Positions 1 to 12,246 of a stretch of 64,000 bases of DNA are shown here, piece after piece (the first letter of the stretch is position 1; each line of letters starts with the position of its first letter). The position numbers and the translations under genes were made by a program. The notes below the pieces were generated by a model. That model saw nothing but the letters and a program-made list of their open reading frames with translations. It made no database searches and had not been told where the DNA came from. The stretch covers positions 2,790,001-2,854,000 of the forward strand of contig JAWZSP010000002.1 in the NCBI GenBank assembly GCA_034401135.1. Direction: 5' to 3'. The stretch comes from Volutella citrinella. Lineage: Eukaryota > Ascomycota > Sordariomycetes > Hypocreales > Nectriaceae.

Positions 1-534
1 CCATTACGCGGTTCTTATTTTTGTATGCTGTAACATGCGGAGCATAATGAATTTCAAAAATTCTATGAATTAATCGTACCGCAATCGTTATGTCTGTCCA
101 TGAGACGAAGCCAGTCACGACAGTTGCCATGGGAGTTGCGTTGCTATGGGCACGTGACGATCCTGCAGCAACGGCAGGCGGAGGCGGAGCGCTGATCCAC
201 AGGCTTATGGTGGGGGCCGGAAGCGCTGGCAGCAGCGTTTGTAGTGGGCTTAGCGGCCAGCCTTGGAGCTGTAGGTAGCGCTTCACAGGCGGGAGGCAGG
301 TCGGTCGCCAAGCTTGGTAGGTCGTAGTACCTCCAGGTCGTCGTTGCGGCGCTACAGGAAGGCACCAAGATAGGTCCCCCGACCCATCCTACATGCAACC
401 TTGGCCAAAACCAATCCACCACCACCCGCATCACCCAAGTATACCTACTCAACCCCCCGCGCCCGCGCCCTGTCGACGCCTCTCGCTCGCTCCTCGCCCC
501 GTCTCTCTGCCTCCTCAACAACCCCTCCGCCATC
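1..534. promoter_or_regulatory. Upstream region and leader of the coronin gene
   Basis: No gene is supported here. From about 440 to 530 the plus strand is strongly pyrimidine-rich and lies directly before the coronin ATG, as is usual for transcription-start and leader regions of filamentous ascomycetes. Open frames on both strands here are short and resemble no known protein. Confidence 0.5.
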
Positions 535-2770
535 ATGGCTGGCCGTTTTGTGCGGGCGTCGAAGTACCGTACGTGCTGGCGCAAACCACCCATCGCCAAC
601 CAAGGGCGGCTGGCAGCTAGATCAAACATCTTGATGTGCTAACGATGCGATCCAGGACACGTCTTCGGAAAGTCCACGAGAAAGGAGTTCTGCTACGATA
701 ACATACACATCAGCCGCAATGCCTGGGATACCAACTTGGTCAAGGTACGTACGACCAGAGCCGCGCCATCGTTTAGCCTCTTTTGGGGGGGGATGGAAGC
801 GCTGATTAGGGGCTTCATGATGTTATTAGGCCAACCCCGAATATCTCTCAGTCAATTGGGACTCTTCCGGCGGCGGTGCTTTCGCCGTTATCCCCTTGAA
901 CGAGCGTGGCAAGCTCCCCGACCAGATGCCCCTCTTCCGTGGACACACTGCTGCTGTGCTCGACACCGACTGGTAATGACGACGCCACGGACCCCAACCC
1001 ACCAATCCCGCAATGTTGCTGACCAGCTTCAAGGAACCCATTCAACGATAACATTGTTGCCTCCGCTTCCGAGGATGGAAAAGTCTTCATCTGGGAGGTT
1101 CCCCAGGGCTTCACTCTGCACACCGATGCTGAGGAAATTGTCGACATTGCTCCCGTCAGCAAGCTGTCTGGGCACACTAGGTGAGTGGCAGCCACGAGCT
1201 TATGCCACAGCCATTCACAAATGCATGCGCTGACACCCCCGATCAGAAAGGTCGGACAGGTCCTATTCAACCCCGCTGCCGAGAACATCCTCGCTTCCGC
1301 GTCCGGCGACTTCAACATCAAGATCTGGGACATCTCGACTGGCCAGTCGCCTCTCGTCCTGAGGCACAACGACATCGTCCAGAGCCTGTCATGGAACGCG
1401 AGCGGTAGCATGCTCGTCACCACCTCGCGCGACAAGAAGGTGCGAGTGTGGGATGTCCGTCAGGAGAAGCCCGTCCACGAGTCTGCTGGTCACGGCGGTG
1501 CCAAGAACAGCCGTGCCGTTTGGTTGGGAGAGCACAACCGATTCGCCACCACTGGTTTCTCGAGGATGAGCGAGAGGCAGCTGGCTCTTTGGGAGCCTGG
1601 AAACCCTGAGCCTATCGGAGGCTTCACCATGCTGGACTCCATCTCTGGCGTCTGCATGCCTTTCTGGGGTAGGTTGAACCATCTGGATCAAGAAAGCCCC
1701 CAAACGGACTAACCTTTCTTCTCTCTTTTAGACGATGGCTCGAACTGCCTCTACCTTGCTGGAAAGGGGTAAGTATTTACCACTTTTATCCTCCTCCGTG
1801 TTGATTCTAACGCTTTGTCCCCTCGCAGCGATGGCAACATTCGATACTTTGAGTATGAAAACGACAAGTTCGAATTCCTCAGCGAGTACAAGTCTGCCGA
1901 CCCCCAGCGTGGAATCGCTTTCCTTCCCCGCCGTGGTATCAACGTAGGTCACCTATTTCCGAATTATCCTGCATTTGTTGACCAGGACAGGTCCACGAAA
2001 ACGAAGTGATGAGGGCCTTCAAGACTGTCAATGACCAGTACATTGAGCCCATCTCCTTCACGGTGCCTCGTCGCGCCGAGACCTTCCAGGCTGATATTTT
2101 CCCTCCCGCCACCGGCCTGAAGCCTGCTGTCAGCGCCCAGGAGTGGCTCCAGGGAAAGACTGGCATCCCCCCCAAGATCGACCTCGAGAGCGTCTACGAG
2201 GGCGGTGCTCCCAAGGAGGTGCCCTCCGACTATAAGCCCGCCCCTACCCCCGCACCTGTAGTTGAGAAGCCCGCTCCCAAGAAGGAAGAGCCCAAGCCCG
2301 TTCCCGCTCCCGTCGTTCGATCCCCCCCTCCCACCGTCAGTGACCAAAAGGGATCCATCTCGGCCATGGCCTCCAAGTACCAGGACCAGGATGAGGAGGA
2401 GGAGAGCGAGGAGGAGGAGACGTCGAGCTTTGAGGAGGTTTCTAGGCCTGCCCAGCGAACTTCTGTCCCCATCCGCTCTGAGCCCAAGCCTGCTGCCTCA
2501 CCCGCCAAGCCCCAGACTCCCACACTACCTCTGGTTTCCGAGAAGCCATGCGGTCCTACCACCCATACGGCCACCGGCACCGTTCACCAAGCCGGCTCCC
2601 ATGAGCCTACCCTCGCCGACATCAAGAAGCTTCTTGAGGAGCAGAACAGGCTCATCACATCCCTGACATCCGAGGTCGATTCCCTGAAGCGCAAGGTTGG
2701 CAGCGGATCGCAGGATCAGAGCGAGCGGATCCGACAGCTGGAGCTGGAGCTTGAGGAGGCTCGGTCTTGA
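535..2770 (+). CDS. CRN1: Coronin-like actin-binding WD40 protein
   Basis: Coronin binds F-actin and links it to the Arp2/3 complex at cortical patches and endocytic sites. I read eight exons: 535-568, 656-744, 830-972, 1034-1180, 1247-1668, 1732-1768, 1829-1943 and 1991-2770, which total 588 residues in frame. The N-terminus MAGRFVRASKYRHVFGK is the conserved coronin opening. WD repeats follow, with ASASEDGKVFIWEVP and ASGDFNIKIWDIS as clear blades, then the coronin-specific region (PRRAETFQADIFPPATG). The linker is rich in Pro, Lys and Glu with an acidic run, like the variable region of fungal coronins. The last 50 or so residues form a heptad-type coiled coil for oligomerisation. The first intron has a good branch site (TGCTAAC). 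The family call is secure; the yeast symbol is by analogy. Confidence 0.95.
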
Positions 2771-5700
2771 AGCATTGGCCCGGTGCCAATATACGTGGTG
2801 AACAATGTGGTGACGATGGGAGCGGTCGGGCACCAGAGGTTGGCCTTGTGTTGGAAAGTCGGGTGTTGGGGGACGGCTTCAGAAGACTTGTATATACGGT
2901 GTTCAAAAGGCTGCGTTGTCATGTTTAAGTGTCCGTCTCTCTCTCTCTTTAACCGTGTAATGTGCTCCATGCAGGGCATAAGCTCTCCTCAACGATGTTG
3001 CACTGTTGGCGCATCGGATGCTTGATCACCGACACTGCAGTAGTTTCACTTCCTGTCGCGTTCTAGCTATCACTTGGGCTTTGCAGGGGCCGCTCATGAT
3101 ACAGCAAGGTTGAAGGAAACGCTCAACCAGAGCCCTGATTTGCCTTTCGCAATTACGACCAGACTCAGTCAAGCATGACAGCATGCCTCGCTGAAAGTCA
3201 GTTAGTGTCAGCCTTTCCGCAACCCCCATGAGCGAGTCGTTTACGGGAGGACAACCTGAACTACGGAGACTCGTGTTTTAGTACCATTACAATGATTCCG
3301 ACATCCTAGCATTAAACCACAGTTGCCGGCTACCCTAAACGCCGACCTTGTCCTGTCCCATTCTTTTTAGGGAGTTCTATTCATCGATAAACTGCGCATG
3401 GACTCATGGAGGGTAGAACCTCAAGTGCGACCTACAGCTCCACCGAGCCGCTCAACATTCCCACCTGTACGTGTGCAAGCAGAGACATCGTGGCTTTGAG
3501 GCCTGCTCGATGTTACAGGTGGCAGTTATCTTGCTACTCGGTAGTTCTGCCAGATACGGACGTCACATCGAATCTGGAATCTAGCTTGGGCGTCACGACT
3601 CCGACGTTGCTTGTTTCGTCTGTCTGCCCTGGGTCTGGGCGGATGACGTGCAAGGGAATCATCTAGACCACAACGCCGGTAGCTGGCGATGGCGACGCGA
3701 CATGGAGTCCAGTGACTAATTGCTGGGCGGAGCCCCATCTCTGATGCCTTCTGCTGGCCGCCGCCCGCTTGGCAGCATCTCTGTTGCAATCGCTTCGGCG
3801 ATATTTACCCTATAGAACTGGTTGCCAGTATCACCTTGGTTTCGCCCTGGGCAACGGAGGCGTTTCATGGGCACCCCAGACGGTGAGCCGCCCAGAAGAA
3901 TCGGCATCTAGACCTCCGATGCTGATACTCTATCTTGAGTCTCTCGCTTAGCCGGCGCTGCCGATCTCGGGAGTTCATGACAACTCTTGTTGCTTGGCAC
4001 CTGTTGGTGATCCGTAACACACCTCTAACATGGCGGCAGCCACAGCGGCGGCCCCGCGACATGGCCTGTCAAGTTTCAAAAAATAGCTTCGGCCGCCTCC
4101 TGGGTAGCTCTGTTACCGGTTGCATCGTGCTCGTCGAGCCCGCAGAAATCGAGGAAAACCCTGCGTCCCCTGGAGCTAAGCGCCGTCTCTAAACATCACG
4201 TCCCTGGCGCTCGGGGCGAGACCAGCACTGCACACCACTCGGGGATTTTTGTCTGCTGCGGCATATGGCCTCTGAAACAGGTCCGCATCTCAGATCGTCG
4301 GCCTTCGCTCGTACTTGGTAGTGGCAAACGCAGGCACCGCATGGGCGAACCTGGCCAGGTGCCCATCCGCTGAGGGTCCATTTCCACTGGCCCCTACCAA
4401 CCCCCCCGGTTGGAGGCTGTCCCCATTATATTTGCAGCACGGCCTCTGCTGGGGCCATGCAACGGTGGACACTGGACATAAGGGTCGAGCGAGTTTATGC
4501 CGGAATGCCGGGGATGCCTGCTCTGGGAAGGACATTAGGAATGGCCGGTTTCAGAATAAGGTCCCGATGGAACGTGCGAGTCTACTACCTGCAGGCGAAT
4601 GTTGTTTGGGGCTGCCCTAGCATCATTGTTGCAGTAGCGAAGGAGCAATCACTGTGACACCGAGAACTCTTTGTGGCCCGCAGAGGGTAATCCCTGGTGC
4701 TGGATGCATCGCGACTCGATCACTCTCCACTACCCAGCCGCCCCAACTGGCAGGATCGAGGCTGGCCCACGGCAGAAAGGAGTTTGTGCAAGGCATATCC
4801 TACATTTGGTTAATCACATCGCTAAACGACAAATCGTATTCGGTGAGGTTGGCAGCAACATCACCCATCACCAAGCCTACTTTGGCCACGACAGAGTGGT
4901 GATAGGCTCGGGAATCGAGCAGCGAGGAAGAATAGATCAAACAATCAAGCAACAAGTTAAGCAGTCCGAAGTCTCAAACAACTGTCCGTCTCGTGCCGTT
5001 TACCGGCTCCGGTGGCCACCGTACCTAGATTGACGGCTGTTCCACCATCTCTTCAGTGGCAAGCCCTAGGTTGCTCTTGACTCTGAAGACACGAGTCAGG
5101 TCAAGAGAGACAATAGCAGTGGTGTGCGGCTTGGATATCATGGCTAAGCTTGACCGGGAAGTAGGTGCAGCTACGCATGGGCTTCTCTCCACCGTTGCTG
5201 TAGTTGCCCGCCCGGCTCGATTGCCAATTCCCCGGAAAGACCATGAATCACGATGGGGTCTTTCGGAGACTTGTCAACGAACTTCCTTCTGGAATTTGTG
5301 GCCAAGGCGTTTCAAGCCCTGCTCATCTATCCGAGGCTGGGGAGCCATGGCCCCGGGCGTTTCGGATGCTGCGAGCAATGGGGCGGATAGACTTCAGCCC
5401 GATGGGTGAGGAAGGGTTGTCATTCAATGTGTCAAGCCCGTTGAGGCTCGAAACCCGAGCCATTACTTGATTCGGGAGGACAAGGCCATTGAGTGTGAGC
5501 AGGGGTTGGATGGGTGAGTGACGGAGCCCTGGTATGGTGCTCGATGAAGATGTCGTCAGAGCGGTCGAGATTCATGCGAAAAGCACTTTAGGGAATAAAA
5601 CCCGGACGCGAGAGCAAACCCATGACCCGACTTTACCGATGGGCGGTCGCCGTGACACTCAGAGGGCCCTGGTTTCATGCATCCACGCAAGATGGATGGG

Positions 5701-8700
5701 CTGGTTTCAGGTTGTTAGTCGGGCACTTACCCTACGTGATGGCCCATGTGAGATCTTGGCAGTCAGTTGTAGCCTTCGAGTCCAAAAGCAGTAGTAGACC
5801 CTTGGACCAAACCCTGGGCATGGCTGGAAAACGAGCTGAACTTGACGGCGTGTGCTGCGCCGGGGCCAGACGCTATCCCACTCTGCAGGTCCAGCTGGAG
5901 GGTTTGGATGTGCATCCAAAGATGGTAACAGTTTGGATCATCACGACGCAATGCGCATGCCTGGCACCGGCGGGCCCTGGCTGGGGCTGATCTGATTTGA
6001 TTCTGCAGCGGCGGTGGCGACGATGCTGCAGAGGGCGAGACCGACTGATGCGTTTGATCTATTTCGAGCTGGATGACGGCGGCGCCAAACGGCGAAGCGC
6101 TGGGAAAGCAACTGAAGAGCGAAAACCCATCAATCAGACCCGGCCACCCAGCAGCAACTCGAAGTGGCGAGTCCTCCCAGGCCTTGCTTCTGCAGCAGAT
6201 CCACTCCCGGGGACCACAGACAGATCGAATCATCGAACTCGTCGATAATTAATTATAGAGATGGCCACAGAGAGAACGGCCATGTTGCTATTTCTGGCGG
6301 GGTGCTGCACACGAGGCTGGACCGCTGGAGAATCAGAGTTGTGAAGCACCAATGTGAGACTTGGGCCGCGACCCAACAGTGGCCAATGATGGGCAGAGCG
6401 GCGGGGCCCCTCCGCGCGAAGGAGTCTGTCCTGTCGTCTGTATCACGGCATCACCAGACCGGGAGGCTCCTCGGCCTGATGATTGGGTGTTTTGGAATAA
6501 GCTCAGCCTAAATTTGTCCACAGCCGGGCGCTGAAACGCCGGCGTCCAAGGTCTGTTGACTGATGTGCAGCCATTGGCGTTGGCATTCCCCTCGCGAGTC
6601 GCGGTGCCCCCCCTCCTCCCCGCCGTCGGTGTTTACGCTGGCGCAGTGACATGATGGATTGATGAATGCAGAGGCGGGATGTGCGCAAGATTGCGGCCTC
6701 TAACCGCCAGACCGGACTGGAGCAGGTCGAGACGCCGTGCGCTGCCTTGCACCGGTGTCTGAATGGCTGTCAGCATCCCGTCCCTTCCCTGTCTTTTGAT
6801 CATCACAGACGGCGTGTCCCCCGACACTATGAATGGCACAAGGGGGACACCGGGGGCGAAGTGGTGGTGGTGGCGGCCGGGGATTCAGCGGGCGTGGATG
6901 CCTTTCGCGGCGTTTCCCAGTGGTATTGAGGAATATCGGTTTCTGGTGTTTCTCTCTCACGTGCGCGCGGTGCGGGTGGCTGGCTTCTCGCAGGTTCGTT
7001 GCAACGTTGAAAAGTAAGATTGCTCAGGGGCTTTGCAGCACAGCCCGGTGACTATCACGCAGTGGCAGCCGATGTGACTGCGGCACAGCGGCGGCCAAGG
7101 CCGTTCGTTTCCTGAATTCCTGGTCGATTGCTCATCGGATTATTCTCCCGAGATCGATAAGACCGAGGGAAACTAATCTCTTCAGCCAGCCAGCCAGCAG
7201 TCCGCATCTGGTCGCATCATCAGGACGATCAAGCGGGAGACGGACGCCCCGTTGATGTTTCAGAGGCAGGCCGCGCTGATCAAGCCCGCAGAAGAGCGGT
7301 TGTAAGTGCAGCTGAGCTGTGCACACAGGTGCAAGTCCATAAGGGAGGTAGTCGATGGTGTAGCGTCCTCGGGTGTGGTATTACTGCAACCCAGGCTTGG
7401 AGTTTTGGGACTAGTAGCCATTCAGCTCGGTGGCTCTTTCCTGCATCCATGTTGTTGTTGACAGTACATAGTACGTAGCGACGGCGGTGGCGCGAAGACC
7501 TGACTGGGAACAAGTTATGGACGCTTGTGGCAGTCCATCCATCCCAACACATCCCGTCCATCCCATCCATCCCATCCATCGCTGTCCTCTGGAGTTGGGG
7601 AATAGTCATCAATGACTCGGCAGTAAATGCGCTGAGCATCGAAGGTTCATTGGGTGCGTCGACAGAGCAAAGCTTGATGTGGCTGGGATCGATTGGAGGG
7701 GGGCGTGTAATTCTCGCTGAGCCATTCAGCGCTCACAGCACCTGCAGACCAAACGAGCATGCCCTTCTGATGCCGCCCCGCAGGCATGTTTCACATTAAT
7801 GAAAGGGCCCTCCTCCCAGCAACGGCACAGCCTCGGCAGGGATGCGCATGCCCAATGCTTACCCGGACGGTGTGGGCGCCAGTGGACAGACAGTCTTGTT
7901 CACCTGCATCTCGAAGGATGGATGCCACTCGAGAGTAATAATAATTTTTCAAGCCCTGCGAAGAGACGATAGGACGGGCCTCGAGTTGAGAGGACGGTGA
8001 GGCACATGCTCAATAATTAGCTCTGATCGCTCCGGGGTGGGATGCCACGCCATCGTTCGTGACCATTGGCTGGCGCTTGAGAGACGGGCCGCTTCCACAG
8101 TGTAGTCATCTCCGTCCTCTGTTAGCCATCAAACAAGTCTCGACACCATTGTAATTGATTACCATCACAGTGTGGTGGACTGCGTGAAGGGAGAGACCAA
8201 GAGACTCGCGTTCCCACCCTGCTATTACTGCGAAGTCGCCCGCCTATGGAAGCCTGTACCGCCTTCTAGCCCGCCTAGCCCAATATTGTGGTCTGATTCT
8301 TTCAGTAGGGTCTCCATACGTTGGTGGGTACCTGGGGCTAAGATTGATTCACAACCGCCCTCATAGCGTGGGTGACGGGGGATATACACTGGGGAGGCAG
8401 GGAGGGAATCAATCTGCTAGATTGTACAGTCCACACCTGGCTCTATGAGTTACGAAATCGTCCTCTAAAATGAGATTTTTTCGTCAAATTTGTCGCATTT
8501 ATCCAGAAAGAGGCTTTGGGACTGTGGCCGAGGATGAATGACTCCCGGGGTTGGTCGCTCTGTGTGAGGAGCCTATGCTCCACGTAAATACATAAAACAT
8601 CAAGTATTGAAGTATTGGAACAGGCCTGGGAAGACCAAATCTGCCTGGCGGTTTTATTACCCTCCCCGCTAGCTGTCTAAGACAAGGCGTCGCGGTTGGC

Positions 8701-11349
8701 GTCGGGGCGATGGGGAGATGGAACTGCTTCCAACTCCAGACAGCGATTATTAGCTGACAGGTTAAAAGTGATGATTTTAGGACGTCCGAGGCCTTGCATT
8801 GCGCGGTGCTTTTGGCGGTGATTACCGGAGACACACTGAGGTAATTACCTACCCGAATGCCACATGAATGCTGGGAAAGACGGACGAATGATCAAAAGGG
8901 TATGCCCTCCCCTCCATTAAGCGGGCGATGCCGCATCGTGGCAAGGAGCAAAAACAAAAAGACCAACATCACCTCGCTGTATTATAATGCGGGAGTCACT
9001 TTTCTGATAATGATCAAGGTCTTCTCAACGGTTTTACACCGAACGGAGACGCTAACTAAACGGTGGCGTGGGCGTGGCTGCTCGTCCAGACGCTAAAACG
9101 AGATGATGATGGCTGGTAATCTCTCTGACCCCACAGACGATGCTGTCCACAGCAATAGCAGATGAGCCGGAGATGCCACGCTGGGAGCGTAGGAGCCCTC
9201 GATGGCCGAATGGCGGCGCCCCCGGCCCTATTGCACAATGGAACAGGCCGCCGCCCTGATGACCGAGGGCGAGCTTTCGAGGATGGAACAGGCACACATC
9301 AGGCAGAGCCAGGGTATCCCTGTTGATAACCAAGAAGCGCCACTTAGCCACTGCTGGTCATGCTTAGCCCCTGCCATGCTCGTCTCGGACAGTCAACCCC
9401 GTTGGTCAGCCGGCTGTGGCCCGGCGCGTTTGAGAAGGACATATTCTTTGGGCAAAGCTTCAGAAGAATCTGAGGAGCCAATCAGCGACCTCAGACAAGC
9501 GACAACTACACCGTGGCCGCGTGTGGCCGTGTCAGGAGCCACCATCATCAATGCGGAGAATTGCGAGTGGTTGAGAGAAACAGAAAAAAAAAGGCAGCGG
9601 ACCTGGCTATCAACAAATGATGGCAAGGCAAGGCCGCCACAATGCGGCGCCAAAATCCGGAATCTGGACTCCAGCTTCAACGTTGCGTTGCCCCTTCCAC
9701 TTGGCCCAGCGAGGGAGACGACGCGCGGGGGTAACGACCCCGTGTTTTGTTTCCGCGATATGACCCTGGCCAGCAGGTTTGGCTTCATCACCTCAGTTAG
9801 TTAGGTCCGATGGACCAGAGAGGGGGGTGGGTGGAAAAGGGGTGCCCTTGCTCCAGGCTCGCGACGCCGTCTTAGCAGTGTTGGTGTTGCTACTCCGTCA
9901 AGGCAGCACTAATTAGTAGTTATTTGACCATGTTATTGTTGACTGCATCCAGTCCATCGTGTTGTTGTGCTCGGCCATCAGGGAAAGCCATCAACATTCC
10001 TCGGATGAGGACGTGATAGCTCCACGCAAAGGCTCTCGAGCACCATGCGATGCGAGTAGGGAGTAGAGGGCAGAGAATGCTTTGGAGTGCACGTCCGTAC
10101 TGGCCGGCGCTTGTGTTTGTGGACGGCGAGACTCAAGAACTCTCTCTCTGCCATTCATGCACACAAGAGACGGCCGCCACAATTGCTGAAGGTGCGCCTG
10201 CCCTGAGCAAGCCAAGTCAATGGCCACACCCGCTCACCCGTACTTGGCAGGCTCAAGCCTCAACGCACAGGAAACGCACAAGCCTCGAGCGACCGAGGCG
10301 AGGGCCCCACAGAAACAGAGCCAGGCCAGAGCAACCCAGGGTTACCCACCCCTGATGCTCCGTACCTTGCCTTGGGCCCTGGTCACGACGCCGCCGACCC
10401 AGTTTTTGGACAGCCGGCGATCCTATCAGCCCGAAGAGGCCTGGCAAGCCCTCGTGGACAGGATATGCAGTGCCAGCCCTGGCGCTGGAGCCCCAGGAGC
10501 CCAGAAGGCCCAGACAGCCCGATGGAACTCCGGCGACGAGTTGTCCAAAGGCGTCGTTGTTTGACAGGCACGTTTAGTGCTGTAACTCCTGCGGCCTGCG
10601 CGGATCCGAGTGTGTGTGACTCTGGGGACGGGGCCATTTCCAGTGCTGTGCTATAGTGCAGCGATTGAAGAGGATGGAGCTTGTACCCGCGCGTGGGATG
10701 GAGAAAGAAAGTTGGTCCCAGCACCTACCAAACGGAGCAGGTCCGGCGAAGGCGGTTTTGCGATTTACCTAGCTCACTGTCGCCATTACTCGCTTCTCTT
10801 CTATGGAGATGAGTTAGTTGGTCTTATTACCGTGGCCTGTGCATGCTCCGGTGGTCTTCGCCGTCTGGTCCTGCCCAGCTGTCTCCCGCTCCATTACTGC
10901 GATTAAGTCAGGTACTCCTGCTTGGGCCGTTGCGGCCTCTAAACGCGCAACGCAGTGACATGTAGTAGGCAGCGAACACAGCGCCCTTCTTACTGCTTAC
11001 ACTCGAGCAATCATTACTGCAAAGTATAATGACAGCTGCTTGACTTCAGTAATTACTATATTAGTGCCCAACCAGTACATGCTACACCTTTTGCCCATCG
11101 GATCCCTATTCCCATCACCATCCTGGGGTTGGCTCTGATAGGCAGGTACATGGCCTTGATGTCCCTGCTGATGGCTGCGGGGTATTCTGACGGGCGTCCC
11201 ATGTACAGGCAGTCGCCCGCCGGGGTTGCAAAGGCCACTTCCCCGGCGTGACTAGCCGGCGGGAGCTGGCGGGAGCTGGGCGTCCCTTCAGCAAGTGACC
11301 CCAACGCACCAGCAGGTACCTTTGATGGACTAAGCGGTACTTCCATCGC
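2771..11349. other. Long gene-poor tract between coronin and STE12
   Basis: About 8.6 kb without any gene I can support. The first 250 bases are probably the coronin 3' untranslated region, with a CT microsatellite near 2933-2950. Beyond that, open frames on both strands are short, start or stop arbitrarily and show no recognisable motif. The longest, 9202-9804 (+), has no family resemblance and is mirrored by an equally long frame on the other strand. Base composition looks balanced to GC-rich rather than the AT-rich pattern left by heavy RIP. I see no terminal inverted repeats, LTRs, transposase or reverse-transcriptase motifs. It may be regulatory or hold non-coding transcripts or decayed sequence; the sequence alone does not decide. 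Confidence 0.6.
7534..7580. repeat. CATCC-rich imperfect minisatellite
   Basis: CCATCC and CCATCCCAT units recur imperfectly across about 47 bases within the gene-poor tract. No coding frame uses the repeat convincingly. It is probably simple-sequence slippage. Confidence 0.6.
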
Positions 11350-12246
11350 GGGCTCCTCCCCTAAAAAGCATGGTGGGTGATGACTGGCGACTGGTTGCTG
11401 GCGAGTGGGTAATATCCCACTCTCTTGCGCTTCCTACTCTTCCCACCTGGTTCCTGTCCCTGCTCTTTCGTGCGCTCCTTGCTCTCCCGAGCACGACGCT
11501 ACCACACCAGCTCATTAAACACGCCCCCCCCCCCCTCCGAGTCGGTTGCTGGCCTGGTCTGCTCTGTTCTTCACAAATCTCCCTCTTCTCCCCTCGTGTC
11601 CCGCCGTTTTTCGTTTCCCTTCACTCCTCCCCTCCCTCGCTCCCCTTGCTCCACCCGCCTCCGCGCGCCCCATTCCGGAGCCGTCCTCATAACCCGCCGT
11701 TTCCCTTCCACGTCACTCGGCCTCCATCGCCCTTCGTTGCTCTTTTTCCCCTGTCGCTTGACAAGCACGAGCATTGGCGCCTGGCTCCGTGTGCTCTTTC
11801 TTCACTATTCTTTTTGATTGTTCGCATACAGCTTTAATCTGGCTCGATTCCCCGTTTCGCCCGAAACCAAGGCTTCGACCCGCCCAACTGCTCTCGCTCT
11901 CGCCTTGACGGTATCCTCAACTGCTCCCAGTCTATTCTGCTTGACGCAGTAGCTGGGTCTGAATCGCTTCACATAGCGATTTCATTATTTCGGGCTGGTC
12001 TCGAATATTGGTTCATCACAACCATCATCCCACATCTCCGGTTCAGGCAGCGCCTAGACCCGACCTATTGTGTTGCTCCCACTACGTCCCTGTCCACGCC
12101 TCCTTCGATTACGCGTCAGTCGCCCACAACTCAACCAATTCCAACTGTCGATCGATCTCGAGAAGGCATTTTCCTCAAGCCACCCTAGCGACTGACCACT
12201 TCCGGTCACGTCTGGTCGGGCTTTCACAGCGGCACTACACACCATA
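11350..12246 (+). promoter_or_regulatory. Pyrimidine-rich promoter/leader of STE12
   Basis: From about 11420 to 11980 the plus strand is dominated by C and T, with repeated CTCC/TTCC runs. This is characteristic of ascomycete core promoters and long 5' untranslated regions. A frame open from a TTG at 12008 ends exactly over the STE12 start (stop TAA and start ATG share a base at 12247), but it has no ATG. I read this region as untranslated leader. Long leaders are common on developmental regulators. Confidence 0.5.

Noticed and set aside
4273..7793. Three TGAAACA-type pheromone-response elements upstream of STE12 (4273, 7256, 7787)
   Set aside because: About one is expected by chance in 9.5 kb on both strands, they are far from the gene and widely scattered; too weak for autoregulation.
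9202..9804. 200-codon open frame on the plus strand in the STE12 upstream tract
   Set aside because: No motif or family resemblance, odd residue composition, and a similarly long frame on the opposite strand over the same bases.
2771..11349. Decayed transposable element or RIP-mutated block
   Set aside because: No AT-rich bias, TA excess by eye, terminal repeats or polymerase/transposase remnants are visible.
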